DNA from: Phycisphaerales bacterium UBA7800
GTDB taxonomy: Bacteria; Planctomycetota; Phycisphaerae; Phycisphaerales; Phycisphaeraceae
Assembly: GCA_002480565.1 (NCBI GenBank)
Contig: DLCK01000084.1
Span: 62,001 to 126,000, forward strand
DNA: 64,000 nucleotides
Direction: 5' to 3'
This document shows positions 1 to 9,171 of the stretch, piece by piece; within the stretch, counting starts at the first letter, position 1; each line of letters opens with the position of its first letter. The notes beneath the pieces were generated by a model. That model was given only the letters and a program-made list of their open reading frames with translations, had not been told where the DNA came from and did not search any database. The position numbers and the translations under genes are program-made.

Positions 1-2241
1 GCCTTACCTGCTGAGGCACTTGATCAAACCCATCTCACGGAATCAAACCTGTCACGACTAGCCTATGCCGGGCAGATCGAGCCCATCTTTGTATGGCTCG
101 CATCACATCAAACGCCGACGCTCTCCAATGCACGAAACATTCTAACGGCATCCTGTTACCGCGCGCCCGGAGATTCTATTCTGAAATTAGCACAAGCCTT
201 CATCACGGCTGATGAGAATGATAATTTGATCCTACTACGGGACCCTATTCTCAAATCACTTGCGTTGGGACGACTGGACCTTTTCGATGATTTACTGGCG
301 TTGATCACACTGTATCCTGCTGATCTATATTCTCCGGAATTGACGATATTCAGCAAGCAACTTCAAAGCCTGACTTTCAAAAAAAGAGAGCTCTGGGAAC
401 GTCAAGCTGGATTGATCAGTGCAATTCAGAATCGAGCGCTTGAATATGGCCATCTTGGGATTTACCAACGGTACCAAACATATCACCTACCGACCAAGTC
501 GCGTTCACCTGGCATTTGGAACTTGCCCTCCATTCGCCATCTGCACTGGCAGACTTTGCGGACACCGCTGGCCATGTCGATCAAGCTTGACAATCGAATC
601 ATGTTTGATGCACTCATTGCCAATGGCCCCATAGTCAACAATGCTAACCAACCAGACCGTGCTCCGATCCCAGCAGCACTGGAAAACCATGATGGATACT
701 ATCTGCAAGAGTTACTCGAACACGGCTTTTTCATCCCTCCCTTGTATCTAAAGCCCGGGCAGTTGGTCCATCCCAAACGGTTTGAGCAGCTCATGCAATG
801 GTCAACGCAATTGGATGCGTCCCAACGACTACGACTATTTCTACCCATTGCTTTGGAATTAGAAGATCTCAAAGCGGTTGATCAACTTCTAGAGCTTATC
901 GATGATCCCAATGCACCAGAGCTTGTTCGTCAATTCATCGATACATCCAATAAACAATTACTCGAACTGCTCAAAGCAAAAGGTTGGGATGTAGCTACCC
1001 ACACTCCCCTTTCGTGCTTGGGGAAAAATGGCACGACCTCCATTAACACATTGGACTGGCTGATTCAAAACGGTTGGGACTTGAAACAAACCAATGATCT
1101 AGGTCAAACCGCTTTGATGTGTGCAGCCAAAGCCCATCAAGCGATGAACTGTTACGTATTACTTGAGGCCGGTGCAGACGTATTACAGGAAGACCCGCAA
1201 GGCCGCACCGCCAAGCAATACGCCAATGGCAAAAATACCCAAAACGTCATCGCTGCCTTTCCCCCTGCTAAACAGAATCAACCCAACCCATCGAACACAC
1301 CACCCCGCCCACAGAAACTTGATGACTCTGAACTAGATCAAATGTTGACAAAAGCAGTCATGGAAAATGATCGAGCATCTGCAATGTTGTATCTGGCATG
1401 GGGTGGTCGGGTATGGATTCCATTCAAAAATTACAATGGCCATGAAAACCTGCAATTATCGCCCCTGATGTATGCCTGCTCGCGTGGGGATACCGAATTA
1501 GCCAGAACCTTGATCGTCCAAGGTCACGATCGCGTGGATCAACGCAATACTGAGCATTGGACGCCCTTGATGTTTGCTTCGGCACATGGTCATTCGGACC
1601 TGGTCTCATTGTTGTTGGAATTCAATGCTGACTGGCGATTGGTCAATGACCAACAGATGACTGCCTTGGAACTTGCCCGGATGTATGGTCATGCCAACGT
1701 TCAAGCGGTCTTTGAGAAACGGGGGTTAATCAAAAAGGATGCACGCGAATTGATGCGCGTACTTAGACTAAATGACTGGGAACAATTTCGAAAAATGGTG
1801 ACAGACGATGGCTATGACATCAACGCTGAGGATCATCTTGGCAGAACTGTTCTGTATCTGGTTCTGAATCTCATCAATCAAAGCCCCCCCTCAATTCACT
1901 ATCCAAGATACTACAATCCGTATTCGAGCAAAGTTCAACAACTGTTGGATATGGGAGCAGATCCTAATCACCAGGATCGTTTCGGGAAGACCGTTCTGCA
2001 TCACCTGCTAGACGCCTACCGGATTGATTGGGTCCCCAATGAACATCGAACAACACAATTTTTTGAACACAAAGTACAGTCCATCTCAACTATCGTGGAA
2101 TTACTTATGAGCAATGGGGCACGCGTTAACATAACTGACAACCTGCAATTCACACCCTTGATGCTTGCCAGGCAGAACATCCGTTACAAAAAACTCAGGG
2201 AAGAAATCATCCCGCTGCTTACAAAACAATGGAAACATTAA
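1..2241 (+). CDS. Ankyrin-repeat protein, 5'-truncated by window edge
   Basis: The reading frame is open from base 1 with no ATG before a TTG at 226, so the gene almost certainly begins upstream of the window; about 746 residues are visible. The C-terminal half carries several ankyrin units, recognisable by TPLM/TALM-x-A turns and LL..GAD hairpins (for example QTALMCAAKAHQ, TPLMFASAHGHSD, LLDMGADPNHQDRFGKTVLH, TPLMLARQN). The N-terminal part is helical and leucine-rich, probably degenerate repeats. Ankyrin arrays bind proteins; nothing here shows the partner, and no signal peptide can be judged because the start is missing. The next gene is convergent, 27 bp away. Confidence 0.85.
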   Translation, partial: ALPAEALDQTHLTESNLSRLAYAGQIEPIFVWLASHQTPTLSNARNILTASCYRAPGDSILKLAQAFITADENDNLILLRDPILKSLALGRLDLFDDLLALITLYPADLYSPELTIFSKQLQSLTFKKRELWERQAGLISAIQNRALEYGHLGIYQRYQTYHLPTKSRSPGIWNLPSIRHLHWQTLRTPLAMSIKLDNRIMFDALIANGPIVNNANQPDRAPIPAALENHDGYYLQELLEHGFFIPPLYLKPGQLVHPKRFEQLMQWSTQLDASQRLRLFLPIALELEDLKAVDQLLELIDDPNAPELVRQFIDTSNKQLLELLKAKGWDVATHTPLSCLGKNGTTSINTLDWLIQNGWDLKQTNDLGQTALMCAAKAHQAMNCYVLLEAGADVLQEDPQGRTAKQYANGKNTQNVIAAFPPAKQNQPNPSNTPPRPQKLDDSELDQMLTKAVMENDRASAMLYLAWGGRVWIPFKNYNGHENLQLSPLMYACSRGDTELARTLIVQGHDRVDQRNTEHWTPLMFASAHGHSDLVSLLLEFNADWRLVNDQQMTALELARMYGHANVQAVFEKRGLIKKDARELMRVLRLNDWEQFRKMVTDDGYDINAEDHLGRTVLYLVLNLINQSPPSIHYPRYYNPYSSKVQQLLDMGADPNHQDRFGKTVLHHLLDAYRIDWVPNEHRTTQFFEHKVQSISTIVELLMSNGARVNITDNLQFTPLMLARQNIRYKKLREEIIPLLTKQWKH

Positions 2242-2268
2242 ACTGTTTGAAGGCCTATCACATCTGGT

Positions 2269-3108
2269 TCAAAGCTGTTTGTACCACACATTCATATCCT
2301 CAAAGCCGCCTGCGATGTTGGTGTTGTTGATGAGTTGCCCGCCGAAGGTGTAGCCCATCCGTGCGAAGGTGATGTTCATCCCAAAGCTCGGGGCGCGGGC
2401 GATGGTGTAGGCCGTTTTGATGCCATAATCGGGCATCGCGTTTTCCATGGCATCAAGCAGCACGGTTGCCAGGGCTTTACCCCGCGCGTCGGGCAGTGTG
2501 GCAAAGTCGGTCATCTCCGCGCTTACGGACTTGCGTTCCATCTCCGCCGATGACAAAGCTACCAACTTGCCATTGTCATCCCAGACCCCAAAGTAGGCCA
2601 CGTGTGATTGCATGGTATCCAGCAAGTATGACGAGTCTTGAATCGGGAATGGATAGGTCGGGAAGACTGTATCGTAGACGGCCGCCATCACATCCACATC
2701 CGACTCTTTGCAGGGACGTAAAGTGTAGCCATCAGGCAAAGCGTGTTGCTTACCGCCCTTTTGCCGACTGCGGCATGCTTCTAACACATCATTGTTTTGC
2801 GCAGCCGTTGCGGATTGACTGCGTTGGTCATTTAGAAATCGACTCATGAAAAGTGCATCACCCTTGTCCTGATAAAAGTCAGGGATAGTGGCTTCCACAG
2901 TAAATCCAACCTTGGTAAACGGCGCACGCGCAATGGCAGGCAGCTTGGCAAATATCTTGGAATAACCCTGCTTTTGAGCCAATTCCAGCAACTGCTTCGG
3001 CAGCGTATCCCGATCCCGCGGATCAAGACTCATCAGATAAATGCGATCGTTGACCTTGCCATGCTGAATGGTGGATTGCCCGATTGTTTCAATGGTGTCC
3101 GTAGTCAT
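2269..3108 (-). CDS. ablB: Putative beta-lysine N-acetyltransferase AblB
   Basis: A 279-residue protein whose C-terminal 150 residues form a GNAT acetyltransferase domain; the N-terminal part (HGKVNDRIYLMSLD, YSKIFAKLPA) and the C-terminal signature (GGFEDMNVWYK) are those of the AblB family, which acetylates the epsilon-amino group of L-beta-lysine with acetyl-CoA to give the osmolyte N-epsilon-acetyl-beta-lysine. Its ATG overlaps the stop of the ABC ATPase by 4 bp (ATGA), so the two are translationally coupled. kamA, which makes the beta-lysine substrate, lies upstream in the same orientation, supporting the call. Function is inferred from family and neighbourhood. Confidence 0.88.
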   Translation of the reverse strand: MTTDTIETIGQSTIQHGKVNDRIYLMSLDPRDRDTLPKQLLELAQKQGYSKIFAKLPAIARAPFTKVGFTVEATIPDFYQDKGDALFMSRFLNDQRSQSATAAQNNDVLEACRSRQKGGKQHALPDGYTLRPCKESDVDVMAAVYDTVFPTYPFPIQDSSYLLDTMQSHVAYFGVWDDNGKLVALSSAEMERKSVSAEMTDFATLPDARGKALATVLLDAMENAMPDYGIKTAYTIARAPSFGMNITFARMGYTFGGQLINNTNIAGGFEDMNVWYKQL

Positions 3109-3800
3109 GATGTGGGTTGCTGTACCTGATTGAGAATATCGGTGACTTCGCCTGTTGCTTGGATATTACCATCCGTGAGATACACGCCATGGGTGGCGAC
3201 CATTTGAGCAAACGGTAAATCGTGCGTCACGATAATGAAGCTTGTCACATTGGATAACTCGGTTAGCCAATTAGCAAAGTCCTGCGTGGTTTGCGCATCC
3301 AAAGCTGACGTCGGTTCATCCAGGAGCATATATCGCGGCTGAAGCATCAGGCCTCGGGCGATGGCAACACGTTGTGCCTGTCCCCCGGAAATTTGTGCTG
3401 GATACCGATCCGCCAGATCACCAATACCCAGGCGATCGAGCATTTCACGAGCCTGCTTTCGTGCATCCTCCAATGGGGTGTCAAAAACTTTTTGCGGTGC
3501 GAGTGTCAGATTGCGTAAGACACTTAGATGCGGAAAAAGGTTGAGCTTCTGGAAGACCACGCCAAGGGTGTGTCGGAATTCCAACTCATCCATTGAGGCG
3601 ATGTCTTTACCATCAATTTCAATCTGCCCCGATGTCGGGTGTAAAAAACGCGCGATGCAGTTAAGCAAAGTCGTCTTACCCGAACCACTTTGCCCAAGGA
3701 CTGCAAAGACATTTTCACGCGGGAATGTCGCAGAAATCTGCTTGAGTACCGGCTCGTCGGCATTGGGATAAACATAAGAAAGGTCTTTGATTTCAATCAT
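3105..3800 (-). CDS. Polar amino-acid ABC transporter ATP-binding protein
   Basis: A 231-residue ATPase of the GlnQ/HisP group: Walker A GQSGSGKTT, signature ISGGQAQRVAIAR, Walker B YMLLDEPTSALD and the switch His in IVTHD. I start it at the ATG at 3800 (MIEIKDLSYVY) because AAAGGGGG sits just upstream; an upstream in-frame start at 3833 would lie deep in the preceding gene. It overlaps the fused binding-protein/permease gene by 8 bp and ablB by 4 bp, so all three should be one translation unit. Placed between the two enzymes of acetyl-beta-lysine synthesis, it probably powers uptake of lysine or a related cation. Confidence 0.93.
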   Translation of the reverse strand: MIEIKDLSYVYPNADEPVLKQISATFPRENVFAVLGQSGSGKTTLLNCIARFLHPTSGQIEIDGKDIASMDELEFRHTLGVVFQKLNLFPHLSVLRNLTLAPQKVFDTPLEDARKQAREMLDRLGIGDLADRYPAQISGGQAQRVAIARGLMLQPRYMLLDEPTSALDAQTTQDFANWLTELSNVTSFIIVTHDLPFAQMVATHGVYLTDGNIQATGEVTDILNQVQQPTS

Positions 3801-5253
3801 GGTTAAACCCCCTTTGTGCGATGCGACGTTCAAGCATGCTGGCCAACTTCATTAATGGGAAGGTGACCACAAAAAACATCACTGCTACGAAAAAATAGTA
3901 CTTGGTGGGTTCGAACGTCACGCTGATAATCGCCTGTGCTTCACGGATGACTTCCGAGACACTGATGACTGCCACCAGTGCGGTATCCTTGGTCAGTGCG
4001 ACGACACAGTTCATCAGTGGCGGGATGGCCACACGGAACGCTTGAGGCCAAACCACAAAGCGGAAAGTCTGCAGGTGATTCATGGCTAGCGCTCTAGCAG
4101 CTAAGACCTGTCCTTGATCGACACTCATCAGACCACTGCGAATCACTTCCGCCATGTAGGCCATGGCATTGATCCCCAGCGTGCCGATAGCTGCAGTGAA
4201 AGGTGATAATCCTAACCCCATCCATGCAAAGAGCAGTTGAATCAGAACCGGCGTACCACGCAGAAAGTCCACCACCGTCCGCACCGGCCAGTAGAGTATC
4301 AACATACCGCCCTTGGGTTTATTGAGGATCACACCGCAGGGAATGGCTAAGACAAATCCGATCGCCAGCGATGCTACAGCAATGCCAATCGTCACCGCAA
4401 AACCTTTGAGGAGTTTGCGAGCAATGACCGCATCGGACATGGTGGCTTTACCAGCATTGTCAGCAGTGGTACTTAAACCAAAATACTTTTGATGAATCCG
4501 CTTCATCGTGCCATCAGCTTTGATCTTCGCCAATGCCATATTGATCTGCTTAAGCAGTGCGGTGTCGTCCATGCGGACGGGGATGCCGATGTCTTCGGAG
4601 TAGAGCATGCCACCGACTGGGACGAATGGACGGTCTGCTTGTTTGATTTGCCATGAGCCGACGAGTCGGTCGGTGACGAAGCCGGTGACGCGTTGCTGCT
4701 GGAGGAGTTCGAAAATTTCGACGGAACTCTTGAGTGTGACGACATCAATGTTGGGGTGATTTTCGTCGAGATAATGTTGATAGGTCTCACCGAGTACTGC
4801 GGAGATTTTCAGGCCATCGCATTCGTCGATGCTGTAGACCTGGGCAGGATTGTCACGATGGACAAATAGCTGAGCGCCGGAATGATAATAGGGTTTGCTG
4901 AAGTTCACCTGCCTGGCACGGACGGGCGTGATGGCCATTGAACCAATGATGGTGTCGAACTTGCCACCAAGGAGTCCGGCGAGGATGCCGTCCCATTCGG
5001 TGGGGACGAATTGGATTTTTCGACCGATGTGTTTGCCAATGGCGTTGGCCACATCGACATCAAAACCAGCCAATTCACCCTGCTGATTGTAATAGTTAAA
5101 CGGCGGGAACTTGCCAGTGAGCGCAACGCGCAACGGCTTGTTATCTGCTTGGAGTTCCGGGGATTGAGCGTATGCAGGTCTGGTCATCGCGACAAACAGA
5201 CCTGCACAGAGCAGCAGCCACATCATGCTGACGTTGAATTTGTATTTACGCAT
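3793..5253 (-). CDS. Fused amino-acid binding protein and permease
   Basis: A 486-residue single-chain ABC component. Residues 1-30 form a signal peptide (hydrophobic MMWLLLCAGLFVAM, then PAYAQ). About residues 40-265 are a family-3 solute-binding domain (PFNYYNQQGELAGFDVDVA, PVRARQVNFSKPYY). About residues 285-485 are a HisM/GlnP-type permease with several membrane segments and an EAA-like loop. Such fusions occur in some Gram-positives and planctomycetes; the binding domain is then tethered to the channel at the outer face of the membrane. The ATG at 5253 is preferred over a TTG two codons earlier. It sits between kamA and ablB, which suggests lysine as ligand, but specificity cannot be read from sequence. 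Confidence 0.9.
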   Translation of the reverse strand: MRKYKFNVSMMWLLLCAGLFVAMTRPAYAQSPELQADNKPLRVALTGKFPPFNYYNQQGELAGFDVDVANAIGKHIGRKIQFVPTEWDGILAGLLGGKFDTIIGSMAITPVRARQVNFSKPYYHSGAQLFVHRDNPAQVYSIDECDGLKISAVLGETYQHYLDENHPNIDVVTLKSSVEIFELLQQQRVTGFVTDRLVGSWQIKQADRPFVPVGGMLYSEDIGIPVRMDDTALLKQINMALAKIKADGTMKRIHQKYFGLSTTADNAGKATMSDAVIARKLLKGFAVTIGIAVASLAIGFVLAIPCGVILNKPKGGMLILYWPVRTVVDFLRGTPVLIQLLFAWMGLGLSPFTAAIGTLGINAMAYMAEVIRSGLMSVDQGQVLAARALAMNHLQTFRFVVWPQAFRVAIPPLMNCVVALTKDTALVAVISVSEVIREAQAIISVTFEPTKYYFFVAVMFFVVTFPLMKLASMLERRIAQRGFNHD

Positions 5254-5288
5254 TGTCAATTCATCACTGTCTGGCGGGACATTTTTTT

Positions 5289-5417
5289 ACCGCCAAGACG
5301 CCAAGAACGCCAAGGTCGGAGAGAGAAAACAAATAATCCATCAGTCCAATAGCATCGCAAAACAACACGGAAGCCAATCATCTCATTCTGATCTTGGCGA
5401 ACTTGGCGTCCTGGTGT
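5289..5417. repeat. CGCCAAGA-word inverted repeat, copy 1
   Basis: Left arm 5289-5317 is three CGCCAAG words (ACCGCCAAGACGCCAAGA and on to AAGGTC). Right arm 5390-5417 read on the other strand is similar (GACGCCAAGTTCGCCAAGAT). The arms enclose about 70 bases of A-rich sequence between the transporter gene and kamA. A second pair built of the same words is at 50413-50560, and both left arms end in GCCAAGGTCGGA. Role unknown. Confidence 0.75.
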
Positions 5418-5426
5418 TCACATGCT

Positions 5427-6896
5427 TCATCCCACAGCACGTTCGAGTTTCAGCGCATCCGCAGCACACAACGCTTCGCGGATCATTGCTTCATGCTCGT
5501 AGTCGTTGGCCCAACGCTTGCGACCTTCTTCGGGCAGCAGGTGCAAGGGGTCAAAGTAGAGATAGACCTTGTCGTTCACAGCCGGACTGCGATAGACACT
5601 GATGCCGGTGATGGGGTTGTAGTGATCGTAGCTGTGCAGGTCACGCTTACCACCACCGCCGGGTACATCGTTAACGAAGGTCGGCGTGTTAAAGCCGGCA
5701 GTTGCACCACGCACATGGCGTTCGAGTTCTTCGCTATGTTTCACAGTGGTCCGCAGGTCTTCGACACCTTGAACCATGTCGTGTTGATAGACGTAATACG
5801 GCTGGACATTCATGTAGGAAAGCTGCTTGACCAGGCTGACCATCTCGGTGGATGAATCATTGACATGACGCATGAGGACAGCTTGGTTACGCACTTGGAC
5901 ACCACGTTTAAAGAGCTTGTCCATGGCCTTGCGGGTAATGCCGGTGATCTCGTTGGTAGCGTTGAAGTGCGTATGCAGACAGACTTCCTTGGCCATGGCG
6001 CGACCCTTGTCGACAATGTCACACAGGGCATCAAACCACTTCTGATCCGAGAGAAGCTTCATGGGCATCACGGCAGGTCCCTTGGAGGCAAAACGAATCC
6101 GACGGATATGCGGGATTGCCAACAAGGTTTCACCAACTTCTTTGAGTTTGTTGGCAGGCATCATGTACATGTCGCCACCGCTGATGACGATATCTTCAAT
6201 CTCAGGACGTGATGCGATATAGGCAAAAGCGCTTCGCCAACGATCACTCTTAGGTGAATAACTGACTTTGTCCACCATGTCCGTATCACTGCCAATGGCA
6301 TAGGATCGCGTGCAGAATCGACAGTACACCGGGCAGACATCCAACGGCAAAAACAGAGCTTTATCCGGGTAACGATGCACCAAACCCGGCGTCGGCGAAT
6401 CATCCTGTTCATGTAATGAGTCCAACTCAAGCTTGGGATGATCAGCCAGACGACTGGATGCCACCGGGATAAATTGGATGCGAATGGGATCGCGATACGG
6501 CTCATCCCAATCAATGAGGGACAGCAGGTATGGCGAGATGCGCATGTTCATCGGTGCCTGCGCCAAACCGGTTTTCACATCCTCAATAAATTTGGGATCA
6601 GCAACCCCTTCAAGTAATTGTTCGAGTTGGGCGACACTTTGCACACTGTGTTTGTTTTGAAATTTGTGATCCAAAAACTCGTCACGTGTCACATCAGCGT
6701 AGGGTAAAAATCGACGCCAGAAAGCCGAATCATCAAAATGACGGTGAACCAGATCCTCAGGCGGCGCTTCTTCCTTGAGTGCTTCGGGAACCTGAACATC
6801 TGCAAGTGATGCAAGCATTGGATTGTCGGACACATCATCAAGCACATCTGCGACGGTAGTGCTATTCGTGGGGAAATTGGAATCAATATTGGGCAT
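5427..6896 (-). CDS. kamA: Lysine 2,3-aminomutase (AblA/KamA)
   Basis: A 489-residue radical-SAM enzyme that moves the alpha-amino group of lysine to C3, giving beta-lysine. The iron-sulfur/SAM motif is C188-PVY-C192-RF-C195. The PLP-binding PGGGGK motif is at 412-417 with K417 as the Schiff-base lysine. D373 (YQHDMVQG) and D410 (VNDVPGGGGK) stand 44 and 7 residues before that lysine, the spacing of Asp293 and Asp330 that bind the substrate epsilon-amino group in the Clostridium enzyme, so lysine rather than glutamate is the expected substrate. AGAGGA precedes the ATG. Compared with the clostridial enzyme it has a longer N-terminus. Confidence 0.92.
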   Translation of the reverse strand: MPNIDSNFPTNSTTVADVLDDVSDNPMLASLADVQVPEALKEEAPPEDLVHRHFDDSAFWRRFLPYADVTRDEFLDHKFQNKHSVQSVAQLEQLLEGVADPKFIEDVKTGLAQAPMNMRISPYLLSLIDWDEPYRDPIRIQFIPVASSRLADHPKLELDSLHEQDDSPTPGLVHRYPDKALFLPLDVCPVYCRFCTRSYAIGSDTDMVDKVSYSPKSDRWRSAFAYIASRPEIEDIVISGGDMYMMPANKLKEVGETLLAIPHIRRIRFASKGPAVMPMKLLSDQKWFDALCDIVDKGRAMAKEVCLHTHFNATNEITGITRKAMDKLFKRGVQVRNQAVLMRHVNDSSTEMVSLVKQLSYMNVQPYYVYQHDMVQGVEDLRTTVKHSEELERHVRGATAGFNTPTFVNDVPGGGGKRDLHSYDHYNPITGISVYRSPAVNDKVYLYFDPLHLLPEEGRKRWANDYEHEAMIREALCAADALKLERAVG

Positions 6897-7141
6897 GGCC
6901 TGTTCCTCTCAATTAAGGTGGCTACATGGGTTCGCTAAAAAAACAATGAAAAAACAGTCAATCACAAACGGTGAAAAATCAACCGGTGCTGACAGTCCAC
7001 AACGCCATTGCGTTGAAAGACAACGTGTTTAAAAGTCAAATTGAATCAAGGCGTTTGGAAATTAAAGCGCATCGCCTGTCAGACAAATGCCAGAACATCA
7101 TCGCATGTCGCAATCAAGTCCTCACATGTACCCGTTGTCCA

Positions 7142-7753
7142 TCAGGCTAAGGGCTCCTTATGTGGTTCGATCGAATCATTGGGGACCAGGTTCGGCGAGG
7201 CATCAAGGTGACCTGCACCCATCAACTCGACGACCCGTTCCAGTGACAAGGCAATGGCAGCCTGCTCCAATTCGGGCAGACTCCGCAAGGCATCAGACAA
7301 TTGATCCTGCAACAAGGCTGGCGCCTGATGCGTGATCTGCTTGCCTGTTTCAGTAATATGCAGATACACCTTGCGACGATCCACATGGTCACGTTGACGT
7401 GTCAGAAGACCTTTAGTCTCAAGGCGATCCACGATGCCGTTGGTCGTACTGGCACCTAAACTCACCGACTTGGCCAACGCCGAAAGCGTCATCGGCCCAT
7501 CCTGCAACAACGAATACAGACAAATCATCTGCGGGGCAGTGAGTTTGAATTCGGAATTGAGTTTGCGTGAATGGATATCAACAGCTCGGATCATCTTGCG
7601 CATCGCACGCAAAATCCGAAACCCGTATCTGGCAAAGAAGTCGTCAGTCATCTGCTCAGTTTGAGGCAGTGACACCAAATCGTCAATCTGAATGTCGCGA
7701 GGCGTTGGAGCCAACGTCACAACGCGCTCCTTTATGCTTTGTGAACAAATCAT
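7142..7753 (-). CDS. MarR-family transcriptional regulator
   Basis: A 203-residue protein with a winged helix-turn-helix of the MarR family in the middle (LTAPQMICLYSLLQDGPMTLSALAKSVSLGASTTNGIVDRLETKGLLTRQRDHVDRRKVYLHITETGK). The D-x-R-(R/D)-x wing is intact. It lies 245 bp upstream of kamA in the same direction, so it may regulate or be co-transcribed with the acetyl-beta-lysine cluster; this is inference. The N- and C-terminal extensions are low complexity. The AT-rich 7754-7976 stretch upstream contains loose dyads such as AACAAAATTGTT that could be its own operator, but nothing convincing. Confidence 0.92.
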   Translation of the reverse strand: MICSQSIKERVVTLAPTPRDIQIDDLVSLPQTEQMTDDFFARYGFRILRAMRKMIRAVDIHSRKLNSEFKLTAPQMICLYSLLQDGPMTLSALAKSVSLGASTTNGIVDRLETKGLLTRQRDHVDRRKVYLHITETGKQITHQAPALLQDQLSDALRSLPELEQAAIALSLERVVELMGAGHLDASPNLVPNDSIEPHKEPLA

Positions 7754-7976
7754 TTCAACACGAAAGAGTTTAGCAAGAATGTTTCCTGATGCAAGTATCT
7801 AACGGGTTTTATCGATAAATAAACAAACCATTACATAAAAAACACTTATGAAACACGGAAAGCACTTTCTATAACCAACGGTCAAATCACACTTTGAACA
7901 CAATCAACAAAATTGTTACACAATTCTTTTTAGTCTGATGATAATTTCGTTTTAATACATTGGGGGCGAATCGATT

Positions 7977-9050
7977 TCACCCCGGCAGGATCACGTCCGA
8001 CTCCCGGAAACTGTAGCCTCGGATGTGGCCATTGGGGGCATCATCAACGATGTAATTCACCACGTAGATTTCGCCATCAGGGAATTGCACGTGACCCGTG
8101 TATCCTAGGTCTGCATGTTCACTGCGGTCAAAGTCCATAGGCATGATTCGAACCTTGACCCCCTGCCGATCGTTGGCAAGACAAGACCCGCGATCGGTGA
8201 TGGCTGCAAAAACATTCTGTGCCCCCCAGCCGATCATACTCGCGCCGCCTTGAAGGTAACGATACGTCACCAGAATGTGCCCGCTTTTAAGAACACTTGC
8301 GACCGGTCGGTGACATCCAGATAACGGTAATGTTGAAAGGCCTCGCCATGATTTGCCACCGTCCCAACTGATACTGCGGTGGACATCCAAACCATGTCCA
8401 GAATTTTCACGCATCAAACAGACTAACTCGCCGGTCGCCATCTCCACGATGCTACCTTCACACAACAACAGGCCAGGCTCAGCAGCAATGGTGAATGGTC
8501 CATCCCAACTCTGCCCTTTGTCATCACTGGTCCAGGCACGTTGATGCCAAAGCCGCGAACCGTCTTCCTGTAATATCGCACGGTGTGCCGAGAGCATCCA
8601 TCGCCCGGCATGGGGCTGGAGTTTAAGTTCCACCAACTGGTCCGGCACGATCCCCTCCACCGGCGTGGCAATCGGACCTTCCCATGTTTCCCCTTGATCG
8701 TCACTGAACCATAGCCAATTGCTTTGCTCCCCATCCGATCCTTCGGCGCCACCGAGAATCCGATCACAGACCACCACCAAGCGGTCATCCGACAATGCAG
8801 TGATCCGCGCACAATTCCAATGCGGTTCACTGGCATCATGCTTAATCAACGGTTCACTGATCGGCATCTTAGCTGACCATGTCCGACCGCGATCCTCCGA
8901 TGCCACGCAAACGATCCGTGTGTACGCCCGGTTAAAATGATGCGTACATTCGCTAAACACGCATACCATCTTCCCCGAAGGCAACAACGCCACATCCGGC
9001 CAAGCCTCATAGATGCTATCGTCCCGACTGACTATAAATTTTTCGACCAT
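7977..9050 (-). CDS. Sialidase-fold (BNR/Asp-box) glycosidase-like protein
   Basis: A 357-residue six-bladed beta-propeller with four Asp-boxes (SEDRGRTW, SDDQGETW, SDDKGQSW, SWDGGKSW), the hallmark of exo-alpha-sialidases and related enzymes. I start at MVEKFIVSRDD (9050), which follows an AAGGTG; an upstream in-frame start at 9098 adds a Cys-rich stretch atypical of the family. No signal peptide is visible, so the enzyme should be cytoplasmic. Planctomycete members of this fold often act on substrates other than sialic acid, so the substrate is open. The AraC regulator and GH95-like gene next door suggest one regulon. Confidence 0.82.
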   Translation of the reverse strand: MVEKFIVSRDDSIYEAWPDVALLPSGKMVCVFSECTHHFNRAYTRIVCVASEDRGRTWSAKMPISEPLIKHDASEPHWNCARITALSDDRLVVVCDRILGGAEGSDGEQSNWLWFSDDQGETWEGPIATPVEGIVPDQLVELKLQPHAGRWMLSAHRAILQEDGSRLWHQRAWTSDDKGQSWDGPFTIAAEPGLLLCEGSIVEMATGELVCLMRENSGHGLDVHRSISWDGGKSWRGLSTLPLSGCHRPVASVLKSGHILVTYRYLQGGASMIGWGAQNVFAAITDRGSCLANDRQGVKVRIMPMDFDRSEHADLGYTGHVQFPDGEIYVVNYIVDDAPNGHIRGYSFRESDVILPG

Positions 9051-9118
9051 CAGATCACACCTTTGCCTACCAGTGTCTGTCCAGAATGTACAACACAATC
9101 AAAACATCTGTTTTGTAT

Positions 9119-9146
9119 ACAATATTAGGCTTTTATATAAAGTCAA
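9119..9146 (-). promoter_or_regulatory. Putative sigma-70 promoter of the sialidase-like gene
   Basis: On the minus strand TTGACT (9146-9141) is followed after 16 bases by TATTGT (9124-9119), about 70 bases before the start codon at 9050. A perfect palindrome TTGTATACAA (9113-9122) overlaps the -10 element and could be an operator. Read from sequence only. Confidence 0.4.
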
Positions 9147-9171
9147 TGCGAAAGATGAAACCAACCTGCTT

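Noticed and set aside
2466..2849. Plus-strand open frame opposite ablB
   Set aside because: It overlaps the conserved GNAT region and encodes a Pro/Arg/Ser-rich product typical of shadow frames.
6897..7141. Lysine riboswitch upstream of kamA
   Set aside because: The interval has no AGAGGTGC-type core or long helical arrangement of the lysine riboswitch on the minus strand.
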